Made by a program: the position numbers and the translations under genes. This document shows positions 18,872 through 28,861 of a stretch of DNA of 32,784 nucleotides, in pieces (positions within the stretch are counted from its first letter, which is position 1; the number at the start of each line of letters is the position of its first letter). Under the pieces are notes generated by a model. That model was not told where the DNA came from and ran no database searches. It saw nothing but the letters and a program-made list of their open reading frames with translations. The DNA comes from Hypsibius dujardini. Taxonomy: Eukaryota > Tardigrada > Eutardigrada > Parachela > Hypsibiidae. Location of the stretch: the NCBI GenBank assembly GCA_001579985.1, contig LRSR01001616.1, positions 1 to 32,784 on the forward strand, written 5' to 3'.

Positions 18872-20432
18872 TTAAGCTGATGTCTCGCGCACTTTCGTCG
18901 AATCCGTTCCCTTTTTTATTGAATTGCTTGCGGCGGTGCCTGTTGCGGAATTGCTTTGTTGGGTGACCGGGAGGATGTTCTTCATCTGCAGCCACTGGAT
19001 GATCCTTTGTCGGAGCGCTGAATTGAGGTACGCGTAGAGGAGCGGATTAGTCGCACAACCTAGAGAACACAAGATGCCATACGTCAATTATGACGATGCC
19101 GCAAATAACTGCGATACCTGAGTATGTAAAGCTGTAGGACGTCAATCACAAAAATAATCCATCCCTGAAAAGCCTGACCATTGTGACAGGTATATGAACA
19201 ACACATGATTATGACATCAATTATGACAATATATTAAAACCTCAAACACGTGATCATTAAGGTTAGCTATGTATAATACTTCAAAAAGATTAATGCGTCA
19301 ATAATAAAAATAGCACTTAACACACCTTAAAAATATAATTACTGCAAAAGATGTACCACAGAAGGACAACAATGAACGAATGTTGTAAAGAGCTCAAAAA
19401 CCCTTTGATCCATCCTGCATCCTATCGAAGAATGCGTGAGAAAAAATATTTCCACTCACCGACCCACCACAGCATAACCAGCGCAATCCCCAACGGAGAC
19501 TGCAGCTCCTTCCTTGTCTTCACCGCAAAGCCGAATAACGTGTTGGGCACATAGCACGCCAGAAAACTGGCGCACGTGATGAAAGCAATCTTCGTCACCC
19601 TAATTTCTCCCCTCATGGAGCGTCTCTGTCGGATCAGTTTCATCACCGCCACCCGTGGATTCCCGCCGTTGCTTTGTTGAATGCTTTCGATTGGCTGATT
19701 CTGATGTCTGATGCGCTTCTTGGACAGTTTCAACTTGAGGAAAATACACGCGTAACACAACACCATAATGAGGAAGGGAATCCACGCGTAGACGACCTTG
19801 TAGGCGATCACGTATACCGAATTACCAAGCGAGGTGAATGTACACTTCATACTCTCTTCGGAGAAGCCGTACGATACGGTTTTGAAGCTCCGGAAGAGCG
19901 GCGGCGCAAAGGTCGCCCCCGCGACCATCCACGACAGGGCCATCATGAAGACGGTGAAGCGTTTCGACTGGAACATTCCGTGAGCCGTTCCGGAGAGGAT
20001 CACTGCAAAGAACCGGTTTAGGGCAATGGTGACATGGGCGTAGGATGAGGCCGTGAGGGTGGTGAAGTAGGCGAAGGCGATGAACTGGCAGAGACTGTCG
20101 TCCGCTCGCTGGGCCAACGTGCTCCGCAGCTGGGTGATCTGCGCGTACGCGTGGAAGGGACAGACAATCCCGCAGAAGAGGAGACTGGAGAGGGACATGT
20201 TAAGAAAGAGGATATTGGAGTTGGAAGAGGACTTGTGCTGGGTGGGGTGGTGCTGCCGCGACCGCCAGATGGTCCACACGCAGAGGAGGCTGCCGATGAA
20301 GCCGACCACTCCGATGGGGATGGTGATGATGCCGTAGACCTCGTAGACTGGGACGGAGTTGCTGCTACTATTCGGCGGGAGGAGGACGGAGAGGTTGCTG
20401 AAAACTTTGCCACTCAAACTTGAGTTAGACAT
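18872..20432 (-). CDS. Class A orphan GPCR, paralogue C (two exons)
   Basis: Exons in gene order are 20432-19460 and 19059-18872, phase 1 (GTCG|GTGAGT; acceptor TTCTCTAG), giving 386 aa. Landmarks: a longer Ser/Asn-rich N-terminus with NSS and NLS sites; TM1 GVVGFIGSLLCVWTI; TM2 LNMSLSSLLFCGIVCPF, with Ser where Asp is usual; TM3 ending IALNRFFAVI (NRF for DRY); TM4 SWMVAGATFAPPLF; ESMKCTF holding the loop Cys; a longer, basic third intracellular loop with RRSMRGEIRVTKIAF; TM6 ACYVP; TM7 GCATNPLLYAY. The C-tail is Thr/Ser/Asn-rich. It is the most diverged of the three and the most upstream on the minus strand. The pre-TM7 intron is at the same site and phase as in A and B. Confidence 0.9.
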
Positions 20433-20756
20433 GTTTTAGATAATTATACTGCAAGTACGGTGAATGTTGTTCCAGGGGATTGTAGTCACTCGCTCATTCG
20501 TAAAAGCTACCCGTGAGGTTAGGGTACATAATACACAAGGGTATGCAATGCTAACAAAATCCTGCTGAAACGGGATTTAAATACCTTCGCATTCAGCCGT
20601 TAGATGGGCAAGGATAAGTGTAAAAGCATCCGGGTGCTAAAACGAGGGTGAGTTTTACAGTACGTACAATATGTACTCGTGCTTGATGTAAAAATCAAGG
20701 TTAAGGTTCTTTTCGATGAGACTGCATCTGCACCATGGTGTATGAGTGTACACGAG

Positions 20757-21244
20757 CAGGGGCTCGTTTAGGATCCTTACAAGTCGGAACTATAACCCCT
20801 CGTGGTAGGGCCAGGGATAGACGAAGAGGAACAAAGCACATTTTTCAAAACTCAATCGAAAAATCAGCCTATTTTCCTTGATAATTTTGAAAATGTTAGG
20901 GTTTGAAGGTCTGATTTCCAAAGGGCCCATCGGAATTGTAAAACACTTTCAAAAGGTTCAGTTTTCCATCATATGTGAACCGTTTTTGAATGCTTTGAGT
21001 CATCCATTTGCATCCATCAATAGAGAGCTTATACCAAACCTCAAATTTTAACGAAATACTAAAAATTTCAAATCCAAAGGGGCCCTTGAAAATCAGAATC
21101 CCACCCCAAGTTTCAAAATAATCAGAAACAATAGGCCGAATCTGGTTCCAGTTTTGGAAGAAAACATTTGCCCCTCTGCCTATCTTCTGGCTCTCGCATG
21201 AGAGGTCTTGCTTCCGACTTATATAGACCCTAAACGAGTCCCTT
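20757..21244. mobile_element. Full-length hAT-type MITE (non-autonomous)
   Basis: The left terminus CAGGGGCTCGTTTAGGATCC, followed by AAGTCGGAACTATAACC, is mirrored at the right end by the reverse complement AAGGGACTCGTTTAGGGTCT, followed by AAGTCGGAAGCAAGACC: TIRs of about 40 bp. Flanks TACACGAG (20749-20756) and TATACGAG (21245-21252) look like an 8-bp target duplication with one difference. CAGGG termini and 8-bp duplications are hAT hallmarks. No coding capacity in about 488 bp. Related partial copies sit in the introns at 954-1185 and 12240-13131. Confidence 0.75.
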
Positions 21245-21281
21245 TATACGAGTACGTGTCCCGCTGAGAGTGCTGGAAGCC

Positions 21282-21728
21282 TTACCACCGGAGCCACATA
21301 CACCACACGAGACCACTGCGTCCAATTTCAGATATACGCACAGCTACGATGGTATTAGAACTGTGTGCTTGTGAAAATCCTTGAAGGCATCGAAAGCGAT
21401 CAACGTCACGCATGGAGCAGCTCATGTAGACACCCTGGGAATCGTGCGATTTGCGGATTTTCATCTTCCCGCCCGGCGCCAGGGACAATCCGTCAGCTGA
21501 ACAACCGGAAACGGGTACAAAGGTTAACGAAGGCTTGCAGCCAACGTTGGTGTGTGTAAGCCATGTAGTACTGCCAATAGCAATTAGATGTATGCGAACA
21601 TGATCAGTAATGTAATTTGAGCCATAAATCAAGACAAAGAGGTCACTAGCACCTAGGAGATGAATCCCACGAATCTTACTATAAAACTCAATGCGCAAAA
21701 AATGCATGCTGGTATATAGCAGAGACAT
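21282..21728 (-). CDS. Hypothetical protein, 148 aa open frame
   Basis: Unrecognised. ATG 21728 opens 148 codons to the stop at 21284-21282. The middle part (THTNVGCKPSLTFVPVSGC, LSLAPGGKMKIRKSHDSQG, CSMRDVDRFRCLQGFS) has a protein-like mix with five Cys. The first 45 residues are less convincing, and an acceptor-like TTGGCAG lies inside the frame, so this could be an exon of a larger gene or a chance frame. It sits just outside the MITE at 20757-21244. Confidence 0.3.
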   Translation of the reverse strand: MSLLYTSMHFLRIEFYSKIRGIHLLGASDLFVLIYGSNYITDHVRIHLIAIGSTTWLTHTNVGCKPSLTFVPVSGCSADGLSLAPGGKMKIRKSHDSQGVYMSCSMRDVDRFRCLQGFSQAHSSNTIVAVRISEIGRSGLVWCMWLRW

Positions 21729-22282
21729 TTATATTATAGATCCCCCCCTGCCCAAACTCCCGACATTTTCTGTCATCTAAAATTTTTAAAAACTGAAAAA
21801 GTCGTCCGAAATTCAGTAATACCACGAAATTGTCTGTATGTTCAGTCGTTTCGACGTTTTCACGGCGCGTGTGATTATAGCCATAAAAAACAAGGTAATT
21901 CTTAAGGTTTTTTAACGTACAATATTAATATACTGAATTCACTTAAAAAGATTGAGAAGGCCGAGATTGCACACAACGGAGAGAAATCAGTCATCAATAT
22001 CACAGTGGAATTGTCGGTTGTTTCGTCTCTCGTTTATTCGGCTCAATCAAGTTGATTGTCTTGTTTGTGTGCTCATCAGGGACCTATCCAGGTCGCCATT
22101 CTAATCTTCCCGAGGATCTCCGGATTTAGTCAAGGACTGTTTGTGGATCATCACTCTTGCAGACGATCTTGCTCAGCAGACTCGCAGCTGACACCGTCAT
22201 CTACTCTGCGAATTTCTCCTTAATCCTTCTAATTATTACAGAACTGTAGAGAGCGACAGATGGAACAAACGCCGACACATGT
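21729..22282. other. Intergenic
   Basis: No gene recognised. AT-rich at the start, then mixed sequence. A CTGATGAG / CGAAAC pair on the minus strand was examined as a hammerhead ribozyme and rejected. Confidence 0.5.
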
Positions 22283-22645
22283 TCAGTCATTCATCTGACG
22301 TGTACATGAGTCCGGGCAAATGGAATATATATACAAAATATTAGGAGACCCGACGTGTGTCGCTATTTCATTTGCTTGCTGTAGGCAAAATTGTTTTCCA
22401 TTTACAGCTTGTACTTTGTCACACCAAAATATAACTTGTGAGTGTACACAATATACACATGCCCTCATTCCTACGCCACTGTCCTCCGATCGGTCGCTGG
22501 ACTGCTCTTTCACCACACAGTTCTTGGAATAGAAATGGTACGAGCACAGGTTACCTTTGAGCTCAAACATTTGCTTAAAACGATCCATGCACTGCAAGCG
22601 ACATTGCGCACTAATCCCTCGTCCTACAGTATGAGCATAGAACAT
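22283..22645 (-). CDS. Possible Cys-rich (PAN/apple-like) exon
   Basis: The minus frame holds CRLQCMDRFKQMFELKGNLC, SYHFYSKNCVVKEQSSD and ACVYC. The spacing C-x3-C, then C-x-x-F-x-x-x-x-x-C, resembles part of a PAN/apple domain, where two close Cys are followed by a C-x-x-F-x-Y block and a later C-x-(L/V). An acceptor-like CTGTAG lies near 22618. The first codons and the tail after 22430 look non-coding. No companion exons were found, so this may be a single exon of a gene with distant parts, or a relic. The family assignment is tentative. Confidence 0.3.
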   Translation of the reverse strand: MFYAHTVGRGISAQCRLQCMDRFKQMFELKGNLCSYHFYSKNCVVKEQSSDRSEDSGVGMRACVYCVHSQVIFWCDKVQAVNGKQFCLQQANEIATHVGSPNILYIYSICPDSCTRQMND

Positions 22646-22801
22646 TTGGAGCGGGGTTTGATATTAACTTGCAAGACCCACAGCAGCCCTTCATTTGTCT
22701 AATTTGTCGCGCGGCTGGTTTTTGGAGGGAAGGCTTCCGTAAAACATAGTTTTTCATAATTCTCAGATTCGTTGTTTTTTGTGGCAAGCAAACAATCAAG
22801 C

Positions 22802-23886
22802 ATGGACAACTTCCAGCAGACGCGCGTGTACATCCCCGTAGATCGCAGAGGGCTCTTCATGGCCTTAACAGTATCACTAACCGTCATCGTCATGGCGCTC
22901 GTCACGACCGCGTTCTGGACAGCTTCTTGGATGGTATTCGACGATGGATCTGGTGTCTTTCCCAAACCAGTAATGCCCTTCAAACTACCCTTCCACAAAC
23001 TCGGTCTATGGGATATTTGCTTCCGTCTATACCAACCGGGGAACCCATGGGCGCGATACTCTGTCCTGTGTGAACTGATGGTCAAAATGCCTGACTTCAA
23101 GGCTTCCGTTCCAGGTACATATACCGCGGCAAATTGTTACTCTTCGACCATACAGTTTTGAATCCTTCTTTCGTGGCACGAAGAGAAGCAACGCACATGA
23201 ATAATCATTTTCAAAACACAGTGAAATATTTTTTGTGCTAATAAATAAAAATTATATTTATGTTCATTTAAAAGTTCGGTGCAATTTTTGGATAACCGGA
23301 AATTCATAATTAATCAAAAAAAGGGTAAAGCATTGAAAGATTATGTTATTTAATCAGACGTGCAAAAACTTCCCGGATAAAAAGTTCTGCTAAATCCTTA
23401 AGAATTATTCGAAATTCCCATTGCAGGATTTCTGATCGCGGTGGAAATCTTCTACACGATCGGCTTCATAGCCGGAGCGATAGGATCCATCACGGTCATT
23501 TGCACGATCATCTACGGCGAAAGCTATCGTCTTCTACGCGCTATTGGTTCCCTCTTTATCATTTCAGGTTACATAATCTGCAACATTTATACCTTTTACT
23601 TCAAACCTTATTTTAAACCTAACTTTTATACTAGTTAAACGTCGTTTTAATAATTTCAGGGTTTTTAATCTGCTTGGCGCTGATTATTTTTGCCGCCTGT
23701 TTCAACAACCGCAACACCGACAACCGCATGTTCCAGTGGGAGGAGCATCTTCAACTGGGCTGGTCATTTTGGGTGGCCGTTGGCGGTGGCGTGTCACTGT
23801 GGTTCTGCGGTGGCTGTTACTTTCATGAGTGTCGGCTATTAGCGCACCGTTTACGTAACTCTCTCGTCACCAAGATTATCTGCTAA
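22802..23886 (+). CDS. Claudin/PMP22-like four-TM protein (three exons)
   Basis: Exons 22802-23114, 23427-23567 and 23660-23886 all join in phase 1 (CCAG|GTACAT, TCAG|GTTACA; acceptors ATTGCAG, ATTTCAG), giving 226 aa. TM1 lies at about 17-40. The first extracellular loop holds GLWDIC (68-73) and a second Cys at 90, the W-GLW-C-C signature of the claudin/PMP22/EMP superfamily. TM2 (about 105-130) is in exon 2, TM3 spans the exon 2/3 junction, and TM4 is GWSFWVAVGGGVSLWFCGG. The C-terminus is short, basic, and ends KIIC without an evident PDZ ligand. Known relatives form septate/tight-junction barriers or act as channel accessory subunits. Which of these applies cannot be read here. Each exon end creates a Gly codon followed by Phe-Leu-Ile, an exon-edge similarity that may reflect exon duplication. 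Confidence 0.8.
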
Positions 23887-24209
23887 AGCTATCACAGTTT
23901 CTCCACTTTCTTAATCTACAGCACGTAACTATGATCCTGCTATATATTAGCATCGTTAGAAGTTGCTGCAGTACTTTGGACTGAAATATGCGAAACACTC
24001 CGCTCTGTAAATTGCCCCTCATTTACTTTGGTAGTGTTCCAATTTTTATGCAGACTTAATTGAACGACAAGAGTTCAAGGTTGTTTGTGACTGAGTGAAA
24101 CGAGTTTGCTGGTTCTAAATTAAAACCAATCATTGATCGAACGCAGCACATTACGAGTAAATATTATGGACATTATATATTTTTTGCAATTGAAGCGGAA
24201 CACATTAAA
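23887..24209. other. Downstream region of the claudin-like gene
   Basis: AT-rich, no coding signal and no clear AATAAA. Presumably 3' UTR then intergenic. Confidence 0.4.
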
Positions 24210-24599
24210 TTAAGATTCAGGCGTTATATTTCGTTTTATTGTCACGAATAAATTTCTGAAGATACTCGGACGTCCGACTTGCGGTATTTTAATTATTTTT
24301 TGCATAGATAAGAAAGAGTGGATGATGTATGTTTCTGCAGCTGGCTGACAGTTCTTCAATTGTGCATTGACTGGCATGTCTATTGTGAATAGGAGAGCAA
24401 TGAACCATGCACATTTCCCGATATGAGGGTTAGCTTTTTCAGAGAATGTGGAAACTGTTTCCGGTTTTGGCGGGAGGTATCCGTCGTATGTCAACGCACC
24501 TACAATAGACATCCTGTTTCCGGCTGTATTATTCACGCTATTTTCGTTATCTGCTACCAAGTATGATTTATAAATAATCGGTATTCTATTGTCGTTCAT
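24210..24599 (-). CDS. Hypothetical membrane or secreted protein, about 129 aa
   Basis: Unrecognised single open frame. The first real ATG is at 24599 (MNDNRIPIIYKSYLVADNEN), with another at about 24512 (MSIVGALTYDGYLPPKPE). One hydrophobic stretch, KCAWFIALLFTIDMPVNA, could be a membrane span. The basic C-terminus ends VTIKRNITPES. Composition is plausible for coding sequence, but there is no domain, no splice support and no promoter signal. Confidence 0.3.
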   Translation of the reverse strand: MNDNRIPIIYKSYLVADNENSVNNTAGNRMSIVGALTYDGYLPPKPETVSTFSEKANPHIGKCAWFIALLFTIDMPVNAQLKNCQPAAETYIIHSFLSMQKIIKIPQVGRPSIFRNLFVTIKRNITPES

Positions 24600-24629
24600 T
24601 ACATAACTGGGACTCAAACAATCAACCAA

Positions 24630-26222
24630 CTACAACATATACTACATGCATCAATCTGTAAACGGGAATACTAGTACTTTGTTAAAAGACAAGATGTAAA
24701 TTTTACCTGGACCTCTGAACATTTTATCTTTTAGTTGTACAGTACTCTTTCTTTGTCATGCATTTATATTAACATATTTTACCGGAAAAAGTGCCTCAAT
24801 TAACATAAGTTCTTGTGACAATTGTACGTGCGCGTTTTCTCACAATAAAAAAAATTATTATTACTTAAGTTAACAAATTTTAAATTCAGTTTTATATATT
24901 CAATGGGCTCTACAGATGTTACTACTGAAAAAGTTTTGACCTGGCAAGGAACTCATAAATTCTAGGACTGCATTTTTTTATATATTATCTTCTACAAAAT
25001 CTTCATTCTTCACCCCAGCAGGAATTGAAGGTGAACGTTTTCAGGTAGCATTAAAATTCACCCTATGCGGCTAGATGCGCGATGAGCGATTGTGAAAGGT
25101 TGACAAACCGCGAACGGATCGAAGGCTTTAACGTCCGCATGCCGCAAGGATCATCGAACTCGCTCAACACCTCATCATACCACCTGCGGTCAGATGAAAC
25201 TTCTTCGTCCGCACTAGCAATAAACAAACCGTCTAAGTTTTCGTGCCTTTGTACAGTGTATGTGTGGTTGAAATATACTGCTAATATTTTTTTTTGATGA
25301 ATCACAATGATGTGCAGCGCGCATCCGGGAGCATCCGTGATTGTGCTTTTCTTTCACCGATCCATCCATCTTTCTAGCTGCGCTAAATGTGCAGCGACCA
25401 CACAACACAACAACAACTCTAATAAGATATTGCTTCTGCACATTCTATATCCATCTTGCATAAATAATATATTTTATGAGCGCGCGACGTTGCAGCCGTA
25501 AAAATTACCAATTCATTCAATTTGTCCTGGAGACAAAGTATCAGCTGACCTTGCAAAAACATTTTAATACAATCGATATTTACGGCCAGTCAAGAGTGTC
25601 GTTTCTCAATCATCAGTCTAGATTTCCATTACAAAGAATATGTAAACAAAACAAGTTTATAGTCCGGTTTTTCTAGAATGACTGATCATGTCTGCCAATT
25701 TACTTTCTGTACTTAATCACTTACAAAAGCATTTTTCTACCCACATTAATCCTGCAGGCATTGGAGAATTTAAATAAACTACCAAGGAATACTGCCAAGT
25801 ATTTGGAAATGAAATAAATTGAAATTTTTGTGATAGCCCAGACCAATCACAAGCGTCAGTTACTTATTCCAAGAGGCAAAAACTGTTAACTAATTGGACT
25901 CCGACTGACAGAAATAAACAGTTTTAGATTAATTGCGGGTAAATTTCATCTGAGCTCTGGTCAAATAAATTGACTATTGTCACCTTATAGACCTCTATGC
26001 ATATCTAACAAGGGAGTTCTAAATTGTCGGGTGTTTTTGCGGCATATTTAGTACATCTGCTGTCCGAGCTGAATAATGAAAGATTTCCCTATTGGAAAGA
26101 GACTCACTGAGTCATTATTGACGAATAATAAGATACATATCTCATGATGAGCGGAAGAAAACTTTTGTCAGGCTAAACTGACCCCAGGCATTTCATAAAT
26201 CAAGGCCTGTATACAACTTGCA
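24630..26222. other. Intergenic, AT-rich
   Basis: No supported gene. A minus-strand stretch at about 25213-25063 (SSDRRWYDEVLSEFDDPC...) after a TTGCTAG acceptor has coding-like composition and could be an orphan terminal exon. The rest is AT-rich. Confidence 0.4.
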
Positions 26223-26228
26223 ATGACA

Positions 26229-26236
26229 TATATAAA
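26229..26236 (+). promoter_or_regulatory. TATA box of the first Gly-rich gene
   Basis: TATATAAA followed by GGGC, 80 bases upstream of ATG 26316. Transcription would start near 26260, leaving a 5' UTR of about 55 bases. Confidence 0.55.
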
Positions 26237-26315
26237 GGGCACTGACTTTACCACATCACTATTAGTCAGAATAATTTTTGCCTTTCTTTTGGTGAATATT
26301 TTTTCCAAGTTTATT

Positions 26316-27399
26316 ATGGGCCTCCTTACGAATCTTTGCCTGCTTTTTGTCGTGGTCCTTGTCCTTCTACCCGAAGAGACCTGTAAGTCGCTCGCTTCGA
26401 TAAACAGTTACTTATTAATCAATACTTAGTTTGATTCAACCGATCAAGAAGAAGAAGTATGCAACCAACATTTTTCAAGCCGAAAGAGCTCATAAACACG
26501 GAAAGATTAAGAGCTTTCTTTGCTTTTTTGCCACAATTGGGCACACCGGAAAATTTTGTCTAAAATCTTTTTGTATCTTCCAGGGGCTAGAGGCGGTTTT
26601 GGCGGCGGTCGTGGAGGTTTTGGTGGCGGTCGTGGAGGTTTTGGCGGCGGTCGTGGAGGTTTTGGCGGCGGTTTCCGAGGATTCGGTGGATTCCGAGGCG
26701 GATATGGTGGTAGAGGACGCGGCTGGGGTGGGGGCGGAGGCCGAGGACTAGGGTACGTTTCACAGACACGCATTACTTGAAAAAAGAACATCGATTCGCT
26801 TTCAATCTAGTACAGTTTTAAGTGTTTGTTCTGTTTTAGAATAAATAAATGGACACGCAAACCGCTTATACTGTAGAACGATAGACCAGCATTCAAAGAC
26901 ATTCAATACCGCATCATGATATATAAATAAATTAATTCTGAATAGTAAAAATTAAAATAACTGTAAATATAAATCTTATGCAATATAAATCTAACATAAA
27001 TCTAATATAAAATATATACTGTAAAAAAACTATATACTGTAATATAAGAATAGACATAATATAAATATAATATAACAAAATATAAGAAAATAAGCATAAA
27101 ATAAAATGCATTATAAATATAGTCCAATGTTATTCGGGGAATTATGAGGTTATTGTGTAGCCTTAAAAAACACTACTACCCAAATTACTGCCAAGTTTGT
27201 AAATTAATTGTGGGAAGTATTTAATCATGAGAGTTTTTTTTTCGTTTCCAGTTGGGGTTGGGGTGGATATGGAGGCTACTTCGGCGGTTTTGGATTTCCC
27301 TGCTACGGCGGTTGGGGCGGATGGGGCGGCGGTTATGGTGGTCTTTGGGGCGGCTATGGCGGTGGTTGCGGCTTTGGCTACGGCGGCGGATTCTGGTAA
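26316..27399 (+). CDS. Secreted Gly/Trp/Tyr-rich protein 1 (three exons)
   Basis: Exons 26316-26382, 26584-26752 and 27252-27399 give 127 aa. Junctions are phase 1 (ACCT|GTAAGT) then phase 2 (CTAGG|GTACGT); acceptors TCTTCCAG and GTTTCCAG. Exon 1 is a signal peptide, MGLLTNLCLLFVVVLVLLPEE. The mature part is almost wholly Gly with Phe, Arg, Trp and Tyr: four heptads of GGFGGGR in exon 2, then GWGWGGYGGYFGGF and Trp/Tyr-Gly repeats with two Cys in exon 3, ending GFW. Known proteins of this make-up are secreted cuticle, adhesive or caenacin-like antimicrobial peptides. The role here is an inference. It is the paralogue of the gene at 28862, with the same exon layout, leader length class and exon-edge phases. 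Intron 2 (26753-27251) is very AT-rich. Confidence 0.8.
26592..26676 (+). repeat. 21-bp coding minisatellite (GGFGGGR unit)
   Basis: Four near-identical units of GGTTTTGGCGGCGGTCGTGGA in exon 2 of the first Gly-rich gene. The units differ by single synonymous bases, indicating recent tandem expansion. The second gene lacks this array. Confidence 0.85.
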
Positions 27400-28762
27400 C
27401 AAACTGCATCCTCCGCCAAAGCGCCACGTTGTTGAATATACTTCGTCGCGTGTCTGTTCACGCGTCGCGCGCGGGCGGATCTGGGTACCTCTCGGTTCTT
27501 TTTCTCTAGCTTTGATTGCTTAATGATCTTTAGTATATGTCGGTTATTGACGAGAGTTATGCCTGCCGGTGATGGCGGCTCGCATTTAGGAAGATGTTGA
27601 AAACGTGTCAAGTTGCCTTTTGTTTTTCTGTTGACCTGTCAGGTATATACTGCTTCTGTACCTTCCATTGGCATTGCCTGCTCTCAGATGCGCTTTGTTT
27701 ACCATACTGCGGTACACTGTAATATGAAAGCGATCCTTGCGATCCTTGACGAATGTAAGTAGGCGAAGATCTCGTACTGCGCAGTTCATAAAAATTTAAA
27801 TTATACTACAACTGAGTCCATGTACTCAACTAACAAATTAGTACTAGTTTTTCTTTTGATATTCTTTTGAATAAAAAAGCTTTCCGTTTAGCTGAATAAA
27901 TTGGTTGACTTATTTATTGTTAGTTGCACCCCTTAGATATTTTTTAACTGCACTGTATAAGTTTTTAGTTTGTTGTTTTTAAAAAATTTAAAAGCTACGG
28001 AAGAATAGTCTTCCGTATAACTAAGAAAACAGTGTGTAAACAAACCAGTGTAGTTTTGCCGTTCCTATCTATGATACTAAACGGAGATTGGCATGCGAAG
28101 GTTACAATTTATCGATGTATCAATGTGATAAACTGGTTTAGACCTATATTGCTGCTCGGATGAGGAACCTTCTCGGCAAAGAATGCACACCCCATAAATG
28201 CTCAAAGTGGCATCATCACTCTAATCTTTACGTGTGGCAACATATCCCGCAACATAATAATAGCTCGGGATATTACTGCATTCCTTAGGCTTACAAAAAT
28301 GGATTGGGAAGAGAATCGTGCGGACTTGTAGGGTGCTGCCGATCCTGACCGAATCGACGACACGCCTCTTTCCTTTTTTCTGAGACGGCAAAATAGGGCA
28401 GTGCAGGCCTGTTGCATAGGTTATTGCATGGGGCGTTTTGTTCATTGTTCGTTATGGCCACCGCGGGGTATCGGCAAAATCCCACTGATCACCAGCCACA
28501 AATCGGGATGCGCAATTCAGACCAGATGGAAGTACCACTACCTTAAGGTATATGTAGCTTCGAAGAGGTCGCCAAAGACGGTGGCCCAACGTGCGCTCTC
28601 TGGGATGGGGTACCCCGCCGGTCACAAATCCAACTGCAATTTTGTTCTAATCCGCGATGACACATCCAAATAATATCAGCGAAAAAAACGTATCGTGTAA
28701 ATACGATGCAAGTTGCCGGGTATTTGTTGGAGCCCAGAGTCCGCAGTAAAGCTCATTCCCCA
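27400..28762. other. Intergenic between the two Gly-rich genes
   Basis: No gene supported. Overlapping frames on both strands at 28290-28670 show GC-richer, protein-like composition but no domain and no consistent splice structure. Confidence 0.4.
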
Positions 28763-28769
28763 TATATAA
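28763..28769 (+). promoter_or_regulatory. TATA box of the second Gly-rich gene
   Basis: TATATAA in CCCCATATATAACAAGG, 93 bases upstream of ATG 28862. The spacing to the ATG is close to that of the first Gly-rich gene (80 bases), which fits a duplicated promoter. Confidence 0.55.
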
Positions 28770-28861
28770 CAAGGGATCCACCAGCATTCTTTTGCTGCGC
28801 GTCTTAATAATTTATTTTTCTGCCAAATTTTGCGTATAGCTAACGTTCCCCCATTGCAACC

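Noticed and set aside
19674-20423. Plus-strand and alternative minus frames over GPCR C
   Set aside because: Shadows of the GPCR exon, whose frame gives seven helices, NRF and correct splice sites.
21960-22090. CTGATGAG ... CGAAAC on the minus strand as a hammerhead ribozyme core
   Set aside because: The roughly 45-base stretch between the two conserved boxes does not pair to form stem II, and no stem III/cleavage triplet partner is evident.
25063-25213. Minus-strand frame SSDRRWYDEVLSEFDDPC... after a TTGCTAG acceptor
   Set aside because: Could be an orphan terminal exon, but no partner exon or domain was found within the window.
27227-27523. Val/Ala-rich plus frame over exon 3 of Gly-rich gene 1
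   Set aside because: Frame shadow of the GGC/GGT-rich exon. The Gly/Trp/Tyr frame joins exons 1 and 2 in phase.
28290-28673. Overlapping frames on both strands between the Gly-rich genes
   Set aside because: Protein-like composition on more than one frame, no domain, no consistent splice structure. The strand cannot be decided.
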